A DNA stretch of 64,000 nucleotides from Nepenthes gracilis (lineage: Eukaryota > Streptophyta > Magnoliopsida > Caryophyllales > Nepenthaceae). The notes below the pieces were generated by a model. It had not been told where the DNA came from, made no database searches, and saw only the letters and a program-made list of their open reading frames with translations. Position numbers and translations under genes: made by a program. Below, one piece after another: positions 33,233 through 46,632 of the stretch (position 1 is its first letter; each line of letters opens with the position of its first letter). The stretch lies in contig BSYO01000036.1 in assembly GCA_033239525.1 (NCBI GenBank), forward strand, positions 3,990,126-4,054,125, in the 5' to 3' direction.

Positions 33233-36200
33233 GTTAAAATCTATTTTTATAATAAAAAAATTAAAATTAAAATAATATATTAAAATATCATCTACTTTTT
33301 ATTACTTTTTAAAATAATCTTAATCATTAAAAAAATAAAAAAGCCCAATATTCAAAATAATAATAACAAAACCCTCAAAAAGTACATTGGCATTTTTTCC
33401 ATAACCATTATGCTTATTGTACAGAGAATTCTTGATAAGGAAATCCTAAATACAGAGAAAGAATATCATCTTAAACATTAAAATATTATCTTAATTTATA
33501 TATTTTCTATCACTTTTAAAATAATTTTAAAATAAACTAAAAAATTGATCCTCATTTTATCTTCAAAAATAAATAATTAAGATTAAAAATAATCCTTAAT
33601 TATAAAAAAATTATCTTGATTTTTTATTTTTAAGATAAAATTAAGGCCCTTAGTTCACCCAAAAGCTTAATAGATGTATTATTCACTTTAACAATTTTTA
33701 AATAAAAAATATAATATTTAAAATAATAATAATAGAATTCCCAAAAAGCACCTTGATATTTTTGCCATGAGTGTTATGTTTATTGTAACTGGGAAGTCCT
33801 GAAAAGGAAATGGTCAGTGGAGAATCATAAGCTGTGGCCAGAAGAAGATAATAGCACTTCTAAGGGGCAATATTTATAAAGATAATATTCATTGTCGGTG
33901 GTAAATAATAATATATTTTATTTTTAATTTGTTTTTAATTATATTTATTTTTAATAATATTTATTTTATTTTCACTTTATTCGTTAAATAGCCGGTCAAA
34001 GAATTCATGAACACTAAGGAATGGTTGATATACAACACCATTGATCAGGGATGATAACCCCACCGTTTTCTAAGAAAATCGCTGTGGGTCCCAGAAGTAA
34101 AAAAGAGCTTGTTACAATTTACAACATACAAATTAAATTAAATACATTTAATAAATTTTTATAAATTTATTATCCATAATTTTACAGGGCTTTAAATATT
34201 CATAATTTTGCTTAATTTTCTTACTAAACACAGATATCCATGTTTTATTCGATACCTACAGAATAAGGATCAGCTGCCTCAGTCAAATAAAGAAGCAACT
34301 AAGGAAGCACAATCACCACCGTTAACCTTTCATGGGTCCCAGGGACACTTGATCCACCAACGTGGAACCATTACCAAGAGCCAGCTGGCAAAGGAAAAGA
34401 TGTGGGCCCTCCTATATATATTTCATAATTCATAAGTTAAATTATAATAAAAATAACTTAAAATAATGTAATCAAAGTTATTTAATTTTTACCATTATGA
34501 TATTTATAAATGATATTGTAGATCTGAGTATACTCTAAACTCTTATATTGATTGATAGAGATAAAAAAAAATTTTGAAAAAAAGCCAATTAATACAGAAA
34601 CTCTTAATATGTATAAAAATGAAAAATGTAAGATCACTTCAGATATATTATAAGTAATTTAAATTTATATTATATCAGATATTTTTATTATTTAAATTTA
34701 TAATTATAAGATCATATAATGATAATTTTATTATTAATATTAAAGGATTTATATAGAGATATTTATCCTTGAAAACTTTATAAAACTTACCGATCGGGGC
34801 ATGATAGAATGTATTCCTCATTCCATACTTTAACAATGCCCTTAAAAGGAGCATCTCCTCTACTCTTTCGCTTTGTCTTTGTCCAATACTAAAGAACATG
34901 GATGCCCACTCAACAGGGCTCTCTTCTCAATTTTTGAAGTTCTAACAGTGAAACTGACAAGGCCCATTGTGCCTCCGATGAGGACCCTACACCTAGAATA
35001 ATTAACAGGATTATAGCATGGGGAGGAGATATCGAAAAAAAATCAAAATCTTTAAAAATCTTCTGATAAATTAAATAACGTTTAAAGGTAAGATTTTATG
35101 CCCATTATAATATCATTTTTCTTAAAACATTTATATATTAAAGAAATTAAATCCAAAACTTTCAACGAAAATGAAATTACTTAACCCTTATTGATTATTT
35201 TTTATAGTAAATAATTAGTAGTGAAGGATTTGATAAGTGGGTCTCTTTTTATCACATCTTTTTTCATTTTTCTCTGAAAATCAACAACTAATATGACTTT
35301 TATAAATCTTTGGTCGAATCTGACCGTCCGAATTTATATATATTACGAATTAAAAAAATTATAATAAATTTAGGCGTTCAGATTCGATTGAGGGTGTAAT
35401 TTGACTGTTTAAAATAGAGGAGTAAGATTCTATTTTGTCAATATGTAAAACAGGATCCCCAACTTAATTTATGGGCTGTTAGATCAGGGCCCTATGGAGT
35501 ATTCTCTTCTTGGGTTAGTTAGATTCCGTTCTATACCTACTTGTGGTAACTTAAAGTCAATTTCGTGACACTATTTTAGATTTTATTTAACATTATGAAT
35601 TTCATGATCTCTGTTCTCACACATTCACAATTAGTTCAATTAAGAGGAAAACATGAATTATGAGAATTGTAATATTGTTGAGTGTTTCTCTCAAAAAATA
35701 TTTTACCTCTAAGAAGGTTGCCATGTCTCTGATCTCAATATTAAATTTATTAATTCATTAATATTTAGTTAACTTAAATTAAATTTTATTTTTAAGACTA
35801 AAAAAATTTAATTATTTATTTTATCGAATCGAGACATAAACATACAAATCAATTACCTTTAAATGACCCAAAATAATATAGTAATTAAATTACAGAATCC
35901 AAATATTATATCTAAAAGTGACTCTAAATATTAATAATTATTTGACCTTAAATCATACGTAAAATAAGAATATTTTAATGTTGGTTATTCAGTTTTCATA
36001 AAAAAAATTAATTAAAATGGTTAATAACCGACAGTTGTGGTCCAATTTTAAATGTTAACCGTTGCACAACCTCCATGGTAACCACCCATTAAACAATTTG
36101 ATGAAAATTGTTTATAAAGGGGTAAATTTTATTTTTTGGTTCCTAAGTCAAATATTGCATTGGTACGCTATCATTATGGGATATTGTGGCTTGGAAGATC

Positions 36201-37463
36201 AAAATTGGTTGGTATTTTTGCAGTTAATCGGTGTATGTGAATAGTAATTTCAATGGCCGGAGGTAAGTCGATCTTTAATTTTATTCCGTATTTCGGTCTT
36301 CATTTGGCATAACTTTTGGACATGAAAGACTGTATTATGTATAACACTTAATTAATATCAGAGTATTGAAACTACAAAGTCAATTAAAAATATTATTTAA
36401 ACTTGTACAATTTCATCATCATCATCAATCAAATATAAATATAAAATCGAAATATTAAAATCTAACAACTGAGATTCACAATTCTAATCCAACAATACAT
36501 TAAAATATTAAATTATTCTAACAACTTGAAAACTAACTTCTAGACAGCAATTATCTCGAGCTGAATCTCCTGTAAGTAATTTAAGTTCGTTAATTCGGAG
36601 GGTTAATAAAAATAAAGGTAAGAATGACCAAATACTTAGCAATATATATATTTTTATATGCGGATATATACCAATAAAATATGTCAGAATTATACTATGA
36701 TTGAAAATTCACAAAGCCAATAACATCTGTTTCTGATAATCCATATAAAAGCTAAATACTAATAATCATTTATACCAAAATTTATACAATAATATAAATT
36801 ATGCAAAATTTGTATATTTATTGCCAAATATGTCAAATTGTGCAAATATATAAAACACACTAAGATCATGTTAACATATAAAAAGGATAAAAAATTAATA
36901 ATGATCTCACTAACAAAAGACAAATATTAAAATTTGAATTATAATTGTTTTCATATAACCAAATACCATAAATAATTATTCACGACTCATAGGAAAGCCG
37001 ATTAAATATAATCTCTATAGTTGGAGCTAAATTCTGTTTTTTTGATCTGCAGATAATATGTTTAATTTTCGTTTTACTAATAATATACTAAGATATATTC
37101 GAATATATTTTATAAATTCTCTACAATAGTCCATAAATAGTCAAATTAATAATTTTACTCAAATATGAACTGTTCTTAATTTTTCTTATTTCAAAAGAAA
37201 ATATTTTATTCATCAAAACTTATATAGAATTTTTTTCATATTTTGTCAAATGCATGAAATTGTCGTAAAATAATGAATATGAAGAAATAATAAAGAAAAA
37301 AAATTGAGGACATAGATGAGTTTAAATATATAATATATAGAATTCCAGAAACTGTTATACACAAAGGATATAAAAATTTAACATAATTTACTAATATCAT
37401 CAATTGTTTTCAAATTTAAAACATGTATAAATAATTGTATGAGAAGTTAATACATGTAGAAGT
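33009..37463. other. AT-rich intergenic DNA with local duplications
   Basis: No supported gene in 4.4 kb. A (TA)n tract is at about 33198-33228. A segment of ~100 bases is duplicated ~370 bases apart (about 33342-33450 and 33712-33812, sharing words like AAAAAG(T/C)AC(A/C)TTG and GTTATG). At 34783-34995 a less AT-rich patch holds a donor-like GTAAGTTT on the minus strand, but no extended frame. The open frames at 34208-34435 and 36062-36244 have no recognisable features and AT-driven composition. Confidence 0.45.
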
Positions 37464-37468
37464 ATATA

Positions 37469-38566
37469 TGTTGGGCCCCAATGTAAGGGCCCATGAAAGG
37501 ACAGCCCAGAAGAAAACGCCGAGGCGGGAGGCCCAGAGAAATTCCAGCGAGCCTAGAAAATTGGGCGGCCTGAGAGGCCCAAAGACCAAGACTACAGCAG
37601 AAGTCCAAGAGATCCCGCTCGCCCATAAGGAAGCGTAAGGACAACGCTAGCGGCACCCAGGTGCATGGACACAGAAAAGGCCGAGAACCCTAGAAGCCTT
37701 ACCAAGTCTCAGAACCGTCCGAGAGGCCAAGAAGAGACGCTCGGGCTTTTCCCCAGAAGACCCTCCGAGGGTTGCTCCTTCTCACGAGTCCGCGCACTCA
37801 CAAGAAACATCGCATCTGGACGAGGACTGCTCATTCACAACCGGGAATGCCAGCTAAGCAACTTCGCCGATTCCCAAAGAACCTGCAATCACTGCCAGTC
37901 GCCGTCTCAATAGGGCACGCCTAGTCAAATCAAGACTGACATTCAGACCCTAGCGCACAGGCCTACCAGCGGCGCCTGCCGCATGCTCTCCCACACGTCA
38001 GCAGCATTAAAGGGAGTCAGTGGACGACTTCTCAACCACCCGATGGGCGCCACGTGTCTCCTCCTCAACAGTTAATTTCCCCCTATAAATACCCAGAGGG
38101 GCTTCATTCAAAAGGACCTCTGGACCTCTGGGCAAATTCTCACTCTCACTGAGACCACCCTAGAAGAGGAAAATCCCACTTACACTCTTGGCCATTTAGT
38201 CTCCCATTCCCCCGCAAGGCGAAGTATAGAGACCCCCAACGAGAGTAGTAAAGACTCCCCGCGAGCAATCCCCCTTTAGAAAGAGATACAAGACAAGAGA
38301 CATAGAAGGAATGGTCTCCAACACTTGTACTTTGTAAAGACTTCAACCCAAATAGTTAAGCATTTCAAAGGCCCAGAGTATCGTGGTTTTTCCTCCCCAT
38401 TTAAGAGGAGGTTTTCCACGTAAAAAATCCGGTCTTGATCTCCCCCTCGCATCTGACACCTCAATACTTTGTGTTGCTCGGAAACCACCTATCCGACTGG
38501 ACCTCGCGGACTCAACACCCCTCATCAACGAGGACCCCTCGGAGGCCGCAGTTCCAGAACGCAATA
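37469..38566 (+). mobile_element. Solo LTR of a Tat-like element
   Basis: A GC-richer island in AT-rich DNA starting TGTTGGGCCCC and ending GAACGCAATA, comparable with TGTTGGG...ACGCAACA of element 2, with one C-to-T change in the terminal CA. The flanking 5 bases are ATATA on both sides (37464-37468 and 38567-38571), consistent with a target duplication although low in complexity. A TATA box CTATAAATA is at about 38083-38091. No internal region is attached. Confidence 0.75.
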
Positions 38567-39837
38567 ATATATATATAATTTGAAGACATATAAAATATTT
38601 GTATAGAATTTCAAGATATATAAGAACATTATTGTAAAAATTCTACATTTAAACATAATTTGTATGAATTTAAAACATGTATTTCATAAAAACTTATAAA
38701 ATGAGAGTAAAATTCTATATATATAAAGTGTAAAACAGTTTTAAATATGAAATTAATATATGTATAAATATTTAAAATAATTAATACTTAAAGAGATTAA
38801 AAATAAATAACAATAAGAAAAAAAATATTTAAATGCAATTGTCTTTACTTGATTTAATCCAAAGACCTCTTAATTTCTATTTAATTTCTCATTCATTTTT
38901 TCTCTCTTATTCTCCCTCTTTTATTCTTTTTTTCCCCCTTCTATCAAAAAATCAGATAAAAATGACCCAAAAACAGCTAAGCGGCCCATTATAGAGAACT
39001 TGTGTATGAGGACCCATTAGGTGCACATCAAGTATTGAGACACAAATCATACTTTATACAAGTGCTCATCAGGTGTGCATTATGTGTCAATATTCTATCA
39101 TAAATACGCATGTGTGCTACTCGAACAAACATCAGATGCAAACATTCTGTCTAGCATACATTCATAAGAGGGTTAGATGGCACTGGCCCTAACTTATATT
39201 GGTCCAAAGCATAATTTTGGCCTAAAACCTCAATTATTCTCAATAATCTACCAATTTAATTAAATTAATTATTATTAAAATAATCATTTAAAAGGCAAAG
39301 TGATATTTCATTAATACGTAAAACAAATTAATAAGATTTAATTTCAGCTGTAACAAGATATGCCAAAATTTATTTGATTTTTGCTGTATATAAGTTTATA
39401 TTTCCAATAGATTAAATTGTCACAAAAATGGAGGAAAAGGTCTCCTAAGCCAAAGCCTAAGGAACAAAGTTACAAGAGTTTCTAAAAGTCCCCACTTAAA
39501 TTCAAAGGAACAATGGAGACCGGATAGTTTCCAGGCAACTGGATTCTTCAGTTCTAGTCAGAGAATTCCGTTAAAACTCTTTAAGAATGAGGTTCCTCAC
39601 TTTACACACACACACAGACATATATATATATAAACTGACAGCGCACAAAGTAAAGAACGAAGGGGGATCTATTCTGGCACATATTGCATGGCATTTGATA
39701 TTCTTCAAAGTTGAGGTGCAGAGAAATTCAAACCTCGATGTTTTGTGGAATATGGAATAAATAAGTATGAATATCGATATAGGACGCGAACATGCTGACG
39801 AGCTATTTTTAAATAAAGTGAACACATAATACATTGA
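38567..39837. other. AT-rich intergenic DNA
   Basis: No supported gene. A short CA/TA microsatellite is near 39604-39630. The minus-strand frame at 39571-39843 has no recognisable domain. Confidence 0.45.
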
Positions 39838-40115
39838 GATCATTAATATAAATATCGGCTGATAAGTATTGGTATTGAATCTTCATGATATTGATATTTT
39901 GATATCGATATTTTTTGATATTATAAAAATATCATGATATATTATTATATTTGTGATATTTTTCCTACACCTGATAATTGGCTAATATATTAATCGGTAT
40001 GATCTTATCAGCTTACAATTTTCTTAATTTTTTTCTTTTGATATATAGAAACCGATATGTATTATCCGATTTCAATATTGTAGCAATTAATACAAATATC
40101 GATATTTTCATCTAT
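39838..40115. repeat. AT-rich 'ATCGAT' family repeat, second copy
   Basis: Rich in GATATCGATAT and ATATCATGATATAT words and ending ATATCGATATTTTCATC. The other end of the family (19385) starts GATGAAAATATCGAT, so the family has terminal inverted repeats of ~17 bp. Shares GCTAATAT, CCGATA and AATACAAATATC words with the copies at 19385/32541 and 41306. Likely a non-autonomous DNA transposon. Confidence 0.6.
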
Positions 40116-40571
40116 AATTAAGACACATAACAAAAATTTATATTTTAGTTATAGATGTAAGATTACAATTTATCAGCAATGTTATATTATATTAAATTAT
40201 TAATTAAAAAAACATAGTTCTCGTCTCATCGATCAAAAAATTTTACAAAAAGAGTATGCAAATGAGGCAATATAAAGGACTATGAAACCAAAAAAAAAAA
40301 ATTACAATGGGGCATTAGATTTTTTTTATTTATAATTATTAAATGGCTCTTATTTTTTTAAAATTTATATTATAAACTTTAATTTTTTTAAATATTATAA
40401 AATAATTTAACATGTTTAAAATATATCGGACTCAATAAAACATAATAAAATATTCTGACATATGTTGAAGAGTACCGGCCAAGTAACAATATTTGATACG
40501 TGTCGATAAATGACGCACTAACCAATGAGAGAATCTTTGACAGGAATGGGCCAACAGCTTTTCCAGGGAAG

Positions 40572-40592
40572 AGAAAGAGAGAGAGAGAGAGA
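40572..40592 (+). repeat. (GA)n tract in the MYB-CC 5' region
   Basis: A run of GA dinucleotides ~70-90 bases upstream of the TATA box of the MYB-CC gene; GA tracts are common near plant promoters. Confidence 0.6.
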
Positions 40593-40663
40593 GGCTCTGG
40601 GCTACAAATTTTCAGGATTCCATGTTATCATCCTCTAACTCTTCATTACTTTCCTTCTTCACC

Positions 40664-40671
40664 CTATAAAA
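40664..40671 (+). promoter_or_regulatory. TATA box of the MYB-CC gene
   Basis: CTATAAAA in a CT-rich context, with transcription expected near 40695-40705. A CCAAT word at 40520-40524 is also present upstream. Confidence 0.5.
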
Positions 40672-40714
40672 GCAATCCTTTCTCTACATTCTACTCAGAG
40701 AATTCTTTAAATCA

Positions 40715-40798
40715 GTAGCAGATAATTTGATAAGTAGTTATTGATCTTTGAAGAGTGTAGCAGATAATTTGGTAAGTAGTTATTGATCTTTGAAGAGT
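40715..40798 (+). repeat. 42-bp tandem duplication in the MYB-CC 5' UTR
   Basis: Units 40715-40756 and 40757-40798 are identical except for one base: AATTTGATAAGTAG in the first, AATTTGGTAAGTAG in the second. The change makes G|GTAAGT, a perfect 5' splice site. With the acceptor TTAACAG at 40894-40900 it defines a 129-bp leader intron. A weaker alternative donor is at 40815. Confidence 0.85.
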
Positions 40799-40908
40799 AG
40801 ATCGTCACAAATAGGTAAAATTATCGGTAAATATTGATCTCATTTTTCAAACATTATGCACTTATTATATTAATCTAATATGAAGATCATTATCTTAACA
40901 GGTGGGAC

Positions 40909-43900
40909 ATGAATAATCATCTCAATCATGGGAAAACGGCATACCTTTCTTCGAGGTTGCATGCTGGTCCGGAAAGACCGATGTCCCTCGAACGTGGGAA
41001 TGGCCCGAGAGCTTCAGACATCGTCCTTTCAACTGAGGCTAAGCCAAGATTGAAATGGACACCTGACCTTCATGAGAGGTTCATTGAAGCAGTAAATCAG
41101 CTAGGAGGAGCAGACAGTATGTTCATGTTACATGAAACTTCAAGCACAATAACAAAAGCTTCTACTCAAGGGCATTTGGGTGTTCGAACTCATTTATTTT
41201 ATTTTGTGTTGCAGAGGCCACTCCGAAAACAGTTATGAAACTTATGGGAATTCCGGGACTCACCTTATACCACCTAAAAAGCCATCTTCAGGTAATGATC
41301 GGTACCAGTAATATAAATATTGACTAAAAAATATCGATATTAATCTCTTAATACCGTGACAATATTATAAAATATTGCCGTATCAGTAACTATATCACTG
41401 ACATTCAAAATATCAGCTAATATTTAACCGATATATTGGCTGACATAGTTTTATTAACTTACTACTTTTAGAAATCTTTTCTTCTAATATATCTCATGAT
41501 GATATATATTATCTGATAGATACCAATATAATCACGATTGATACTAATACTAGCACAAATATTTTCAGCCAAAGTACTTAGCATGGAATAAAATATCGGC
41601 CAACATGTCATGTATCGGTGATATATTACGATATATCGGTCAATACGATCGATATATGAGCCATTTTTTGTGCTTTGCTTCCATCGTAAATGCACACGTT
41701 TTAGATATATTTAAATATTGCAAAAAATTTAAATTCACATATTTTTAGAGGTATAGAACACCATAGATCAATAGATTTTGAATATTTTTTAATAGTTTAG
41801 AAGAATATCAATATTAATTTTAACAAAATTGGCTAAAATTTCTTAAATAGGTAAATATATAATTAAATATTATTAAATTTTAATATATAATTCATTTTTA
41901 ATGTGGTCACATAAAAAAATTTGCATACGTGACTTTTGATACCGATATTCAAATCCATTGTACCTAAGATATATCTCCATCACCACAGCAATTGGTTCTC
42001 ACCTTAGGGCATTTTCATTTTAATTGCATCCATGCAGATAACCTCTTCATGAAAGCAAACTGTTCTTCACATAATATAGTTTTTTTTTTTTTTTTCTTTT
42101 AAGGAAAAATCTCAGATCTGTTGCTTTTTAATTGAGCATCTTAACTTTTCCATTTCCCCCTTTGTCTTTTGATAGGTGTTACAGATCTTCTAATGGAAAA
42201 TCGCCTATCTTTATCTAAAGATTAGGATTAAAAATTGAATGAATAAATAATAAAAATTGTATTAATAAATTTAAATGCTTATTTAATTTTTATCATTTTT
42301 TCTTTTGACTTTCGATCCTAACCGTTGGGTTGATGTGAAAAATTTCCACTAAAAGAACCATAACAACACCCGTTTCTTTTGGAAGGAGTTGTTTGACTGA
42401 AGCGGCTGATGCCCATTTAACTCTGCTTTAAACAGAAATACAGATTTAGCAAGAATCTCCATGGGCAGGGCGCCAGAGGGATCAACAAAGCTGGTATGAA
42501 TACAATTGTTGAAATTATTTTATGTAAGATGATACATATTTAATAATTTATTAATATAATTAAATATTATAATTTTATATAGTTTTACTATTTTTTATTA
42601 GAAATTTTTTTTTAATTGGTCAATCTTTAATTAAAATAATGACATTTTTATAATTAAAAAATCGATTTACTTCGTATCTTATAAATTATATAATTACCCA
42701 TTATTTATTAAGGATCACCGGTAGTAGTCTTTTTGGATTATGAAAGCTAGTTTTCATATTTGAATTTGAGAAATTTTTATTAATTTTTATTGACTCTGAA
42801 TTTAATAGCCCTCCAAAAACCTATGCACTAACTTTCTAAATACAAACTTCTACTATTCTTATGAATGAAGAGAGATAAAGATGAATGGAGGGAAATAGAT
42901 TTGAAATTCTTGGAGAAAATAATATTAAGTATGAATTTAGATATGTTATAAATGTTTAATTCTATGATATTGAATTGTAAATAACGTGATAATTCTGATG
43001 ATCCGTGAATTGATATAATCTGATAAAGTCTTATGTACAGTGCCATAAATTTCCCTCAAGGTTTCCAAAGTAGCTTAAAAGATATTTGACCATTGAAAGG
43101 AGAACTTCACCATGAATTAAAGCATGAACAAAATATATACAAATAAATAAATGAACAAGAGGAAAGAAGCATATAAACTTCTATTGGACCAACATGTCAG
43201 TGTTTAACATGCCGCTGTCTAACATGGCAGGTCAGAAGATGTCTGAATCAAATGAAACATGTACAAGCATTCCCAGCAGTTGGCACCAAGCAAACAGGTA
43301 AAATAATTTGCACATCATTTTATCAGTCACAGATAAATCATCCATGATAATCGCTAAGTCTAGAATTTGTGCTAACTGCTAGATTTTAAAACTCAGGAGC
43401 ATGCAGATAAATCAAGCTCTGGAGATGCAAATCGTTGCACAAAGGAGACTACATGAGCAGCTAGAGGTACATAGTGTAAAATGAGCAGTTGCTTAGAATT
43501 TACAAACACAACTCTCCAAGAACACTTCAGATATAGATGAGGGAATAAGATCAGAGGGGTGAATTATATAACTTTCGAAAATCAGAAAGCTTTGTTTTTG
43601 AGATCTAAGGCCTCTGTTTTCCCTCTTTTTTTGGTTAAAAAGGGAGTCAGTTTATCCAAGAAAGAGTGAAGTCCGTTTAAACCCCTGCCCTCCCAAATCC
43701 TAACATGTTAAGAGAGTATTACTAAGCCCGAATAGAATAAGCAAAATACCTTTTTGTTTATTTCTTTAGGCATTGTTTGGTTCACAGAATTGGGTCCTGA
43801 AATTCAAAATTAGATATGAAATTCTTGTCCTATTTTCAATTATGTTATTTAGCGTCTAAAGAAGTTAGAATTCTAATTTCATGTTTCAATTGCTTAAAGT

Positions 43901-45632
43901 TTTATGAGTTGAGTAAAGAATTGTAATTTTGAGACAGAGAATTATTTATCAATTAGATATGATAAAATACAACAAGGCAAGACCTACTATATAAAATATT
44001 TTTGACTGATTGGGATGGGTAGAGATGGACACCACAGTTTGTTTTAAATTTATTTTTTACAAATTATATAAAATTATTATTTAAAACTAAAAAGTCAATA
44101 TTTTAATAAAGAACGTTATTTTAAAATATCTTAAAATATTATCTATATTTTAAAATATATCCATAAAATATTATCTGTATCTAAAAATAAATTTTTTTAA
44201 AAATTATACAAAATTAAATTTTATATATAAAAAATTTAGATAGGACTACTTATTTCTTTCATTTGAAGTATGGATGTAAAAATCAATCATATATCAACTT
44301 TATTTTTCTAATAAAATTATAACTCATTATATAATCTAAACAATATAATACCCAATTCCAAATTCCAACAAAATTGAAATTTGGTTTATATTTTTAAATT
44401 TTAATTTCAGTTCCGCAATTCAAATATACTTTTAAAGTTATTCTAAAAAGGCACAGTTCAATGTACAAAGCTTTTAATATGTGTAGGTCCAAGTAAGGGT
44501 CTGACTATTTTGGGTTTATTGTATGTCATCTAAGAACTTTATGCATAGATTGTAAGAAATATCACATTCAATATGGCACATATTTTATTTATTTATTAAG
44601 TTGCTAAAGGTTATAACCCTATATAAATAATTTGGACCTATAAATTATTTATTTATTAATTAGACAAGTTATATATTCTATTAGACATGTCTATTTAAGA
44701 TATGCCATTTGATAAAAGGGAGGAACATTCTAATAATTTGAGAAATGGTTATCTCTTCATCATTTTGAGTGGCACAAGAATGGTAGTAAATACCTATGAT
44801 TTTCAAAGGGGAGAAAAAAGAGAAAAATTATTTCCCAATTCTCCGTGATAAGAAAAAATTGATGAATTGACTCTACATGTTATTTTTGTAAATTAAAAAT
44901 TTTATATTCATGGGTTTGGATATATCAATTTATGTTTATATGTATAATGATTTAACAAAGATCATGATAATAAAAATTGTAAGAATTAAATTTCAGAACT
45001 CATTACAGAATTCTTACAGAGATAGCAAATTCAAAAACTTCATTGTAAAAACTCATAATATATCCACAGAATTATTATTATTTTTCACTCATTCTTTCAA
45101 TAGTTGACTGGAGTATTCAGTCCTTCACAAGCTTTCTTCTAATTTGTACTGGAACTAGGTAGAGCGACACTTACAATTACGCATAGAGTCACAAGGGAAG
45201 TATCTTCAGGCATTCCTAGAAAATGCTCAGGAGAAACTCGGAAAGCATAACCTCAGCAAATTTGGACTACAAGATGCAAAGCTTCAGCAGTCCGAATGCC
45301 TAAACTTAGCATTCCCGGGGTTAACAGGGCAGCCGGGGTTACTGCAACGGCAAATTCAACCAAATCAACCAGCAGCAGCAGCAGCAGCAGCCGCAGCTGG
45401 CTCAGTAGACAGCTGTTTGACCTCATCAGAAGGAGCTTCCAAAGATGTAAAAGAGAGTAAGGCAATGTTCTTTCCCTCAATGACTAAGCCGGCAGGACAG
45501 AAGACACTGCTGCCAGTAGAAAGAGACTGCAGCAACTTGTCAATGGGCATCGGACAAAGAGGAGAGAGAAGAGATCATGAATTCCGCAGGAAACTGGATG
45601 GCGAAAATAGAGAAGAAGCTTTTCAGCTATAA
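40909..45632 (+). CDS. MYB-CC (GARP/PHR1-like) transcription factor
   Basis: Six coding exons: 40909-41116, 41215-41291, 42436-42493, 43231-43297, 43397-43466 and 45159-45632. All introns are GT-AG, the phases join cleanly, and the total is 954 bases (317 residues). The GARP MYB domain is split over exons 1-3: KPRLKWTPDLHERFIEAV, LTLYHLKSHLQ, then KYRFSKNLHGQ. Exons 5-6 encode the MYB-CC coiled coil with MQINQALEMQIVAQRRLHEQ and VERHLQLRIESQGKYLQAFL. The rest is an Ala-rich run (nine Ala) and a Ser/Lys-rich tail. Such proteins bind DNA as dimers in the nucleus; relatives act in phosphate response, phloem and gametophyte development. By sequence it is closest to the UNE16/IPN2 type, from memory. 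Kept stop: TAA at 45630; the frame stays open afterwards with KLDLNV. Confidence 0.92.
41306..41980. repeat. 'ATCGAT' family repeat inside MYB-CC intron 2
   Basis: Starts in AAAATATCGATATTAATC and includes CGATATATCGGTCAATACG and the AT-rich stretch AAATTTTAATATATAATTC also seen at 32650-32680. It accounts for over half of the 1,144-base intron. It is the longest uninterrupted copy here. Confidence 0.65.
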
Positions 45633-46437
45633 AATGGACAGTATAAACTGGACCTCAATGTCCGTATTGAAACTGATACAGCCTCAATAGTAAATCCTTG
45701 GATCTTACTCGTATCAGCTGGCCATAAGGTGAAGGAAGTCTGCAAGGAGGGATGATAGGCTAGTGATCAGCCATTAGATCTGTCGTCTAACGAGGAATTT
45801 GGCAGCACACCTTGGCGTTAGCTGCAGAAAATCAATCGGGATTTGATTTGTCACAAAGCTCTTCAACTCTACTACCAGGCATTTCTTCAAACACCTGGTA
45901 GGCCGAAAACGATGTGTTTTACAATTACTTCTGAGCATTCATTAGGCATTTTACTTAAGATTCTCCAATCTAGAGGAACGACATCTAAAATACTGCTGGA
46001 ATTTCCGTCCAAAATTACATGGAATTGTGAGAAGTTTCACATGTTTCGCTTGAATTTTACTTAGATTGACATAACCATAAGATTGTTCGATTATAATCTA
46101 ATTATCACGAATCAGATCATTAAAACCACAAGGCTGCATGCGGAAATTCCTAACCATGTCTCCTTTCGCATCTGCCGCCGAAAGACAAGATGCTTGAACA
46201 CCAGAAACGAACTAGATTGTTCTAGGTTTCTTTGATCAGCTTCCTACTAGATGAAAATTCTTCGTCCAGGAGTTCACAGGCTGCACGAACACAATAATAC
46301 CTAGTTGTGTGAAGAAAGAGTCCCCAACACGCAATGAAACTACTGTTTGCCATCGAACGGGGAGAACGTATTTCCAATGTTGAAGGTAGCGATTTGCAAT
46401 GGGTACTGGAAGATGATTAACGAGAAATGATGCAGGA
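45633..46437. other. MYB-CC 3' region
   Basis: After the TAA the same frame stays open for about 40 codons (to a TGA near 45755) with YKLDLNVRIETDTAS, then non-coding DNA. No clear poly(A) signal decides the 3' UTR end. Confidence 0.5.
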
Positions 46438-46448
46438 ATGTGAATACG

Positions 46449-46632
46449 GATCCCGGGGCGTCCTTCTCCTTCTCCTCTTTTGAATCGTCGGATATAAAAT
46501 CCGACGATCCACACGTTTTGAGTGAATAATATAATATGGGCTGTTCAATTTTAAATTTAATCATTAAAAATACGTAACCGTTAAATTTTACATCCAACGG
46601 CCCATATTAAGAGAAGAATGCCCCCTCAATCC
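46449..46632. mobile_element. Small Mutator-like MITE
   Basis: An 11-bp direct repeat ATGTGAATACG at 46438-46448 and 46633-46643 flanks 184 bases. The ends are an imperfect inverted repeat (GGATCCCGGGGCGTCCTTCTC against GGATTGAGGGGGCATTCTTC). Inside are two palindromes (TCGTCGGATAT/ATCCGACGA and the CCGTTAAATTTTA/CATCCAACGG pair). TSD length of 9-11 bp fits the Mutator superfamily. Confidence 0.7.

Noticed and set aside
34783..34995. Less AT-rich 210-bp patch considered as an exon
   Set aside because: Only a donor-like GTAAGTTT on the minus strand; no extended frame, acceptor or known motif.
37435..38583. Open frames in the GC-rich island at 37.4-38.6 kb
   Set aside because: The island is a solo LTR with terminal motifs and flanking duplication; the frames follow its GC content.
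43760..44460. Possible MITE in MYB-CC intron 5 (GGCATTGTTTGGTTCACAG and AATTCCAAATTCCAACAA words)
   Set aside because: The ends do not pair convincingly and no target duplication was found.
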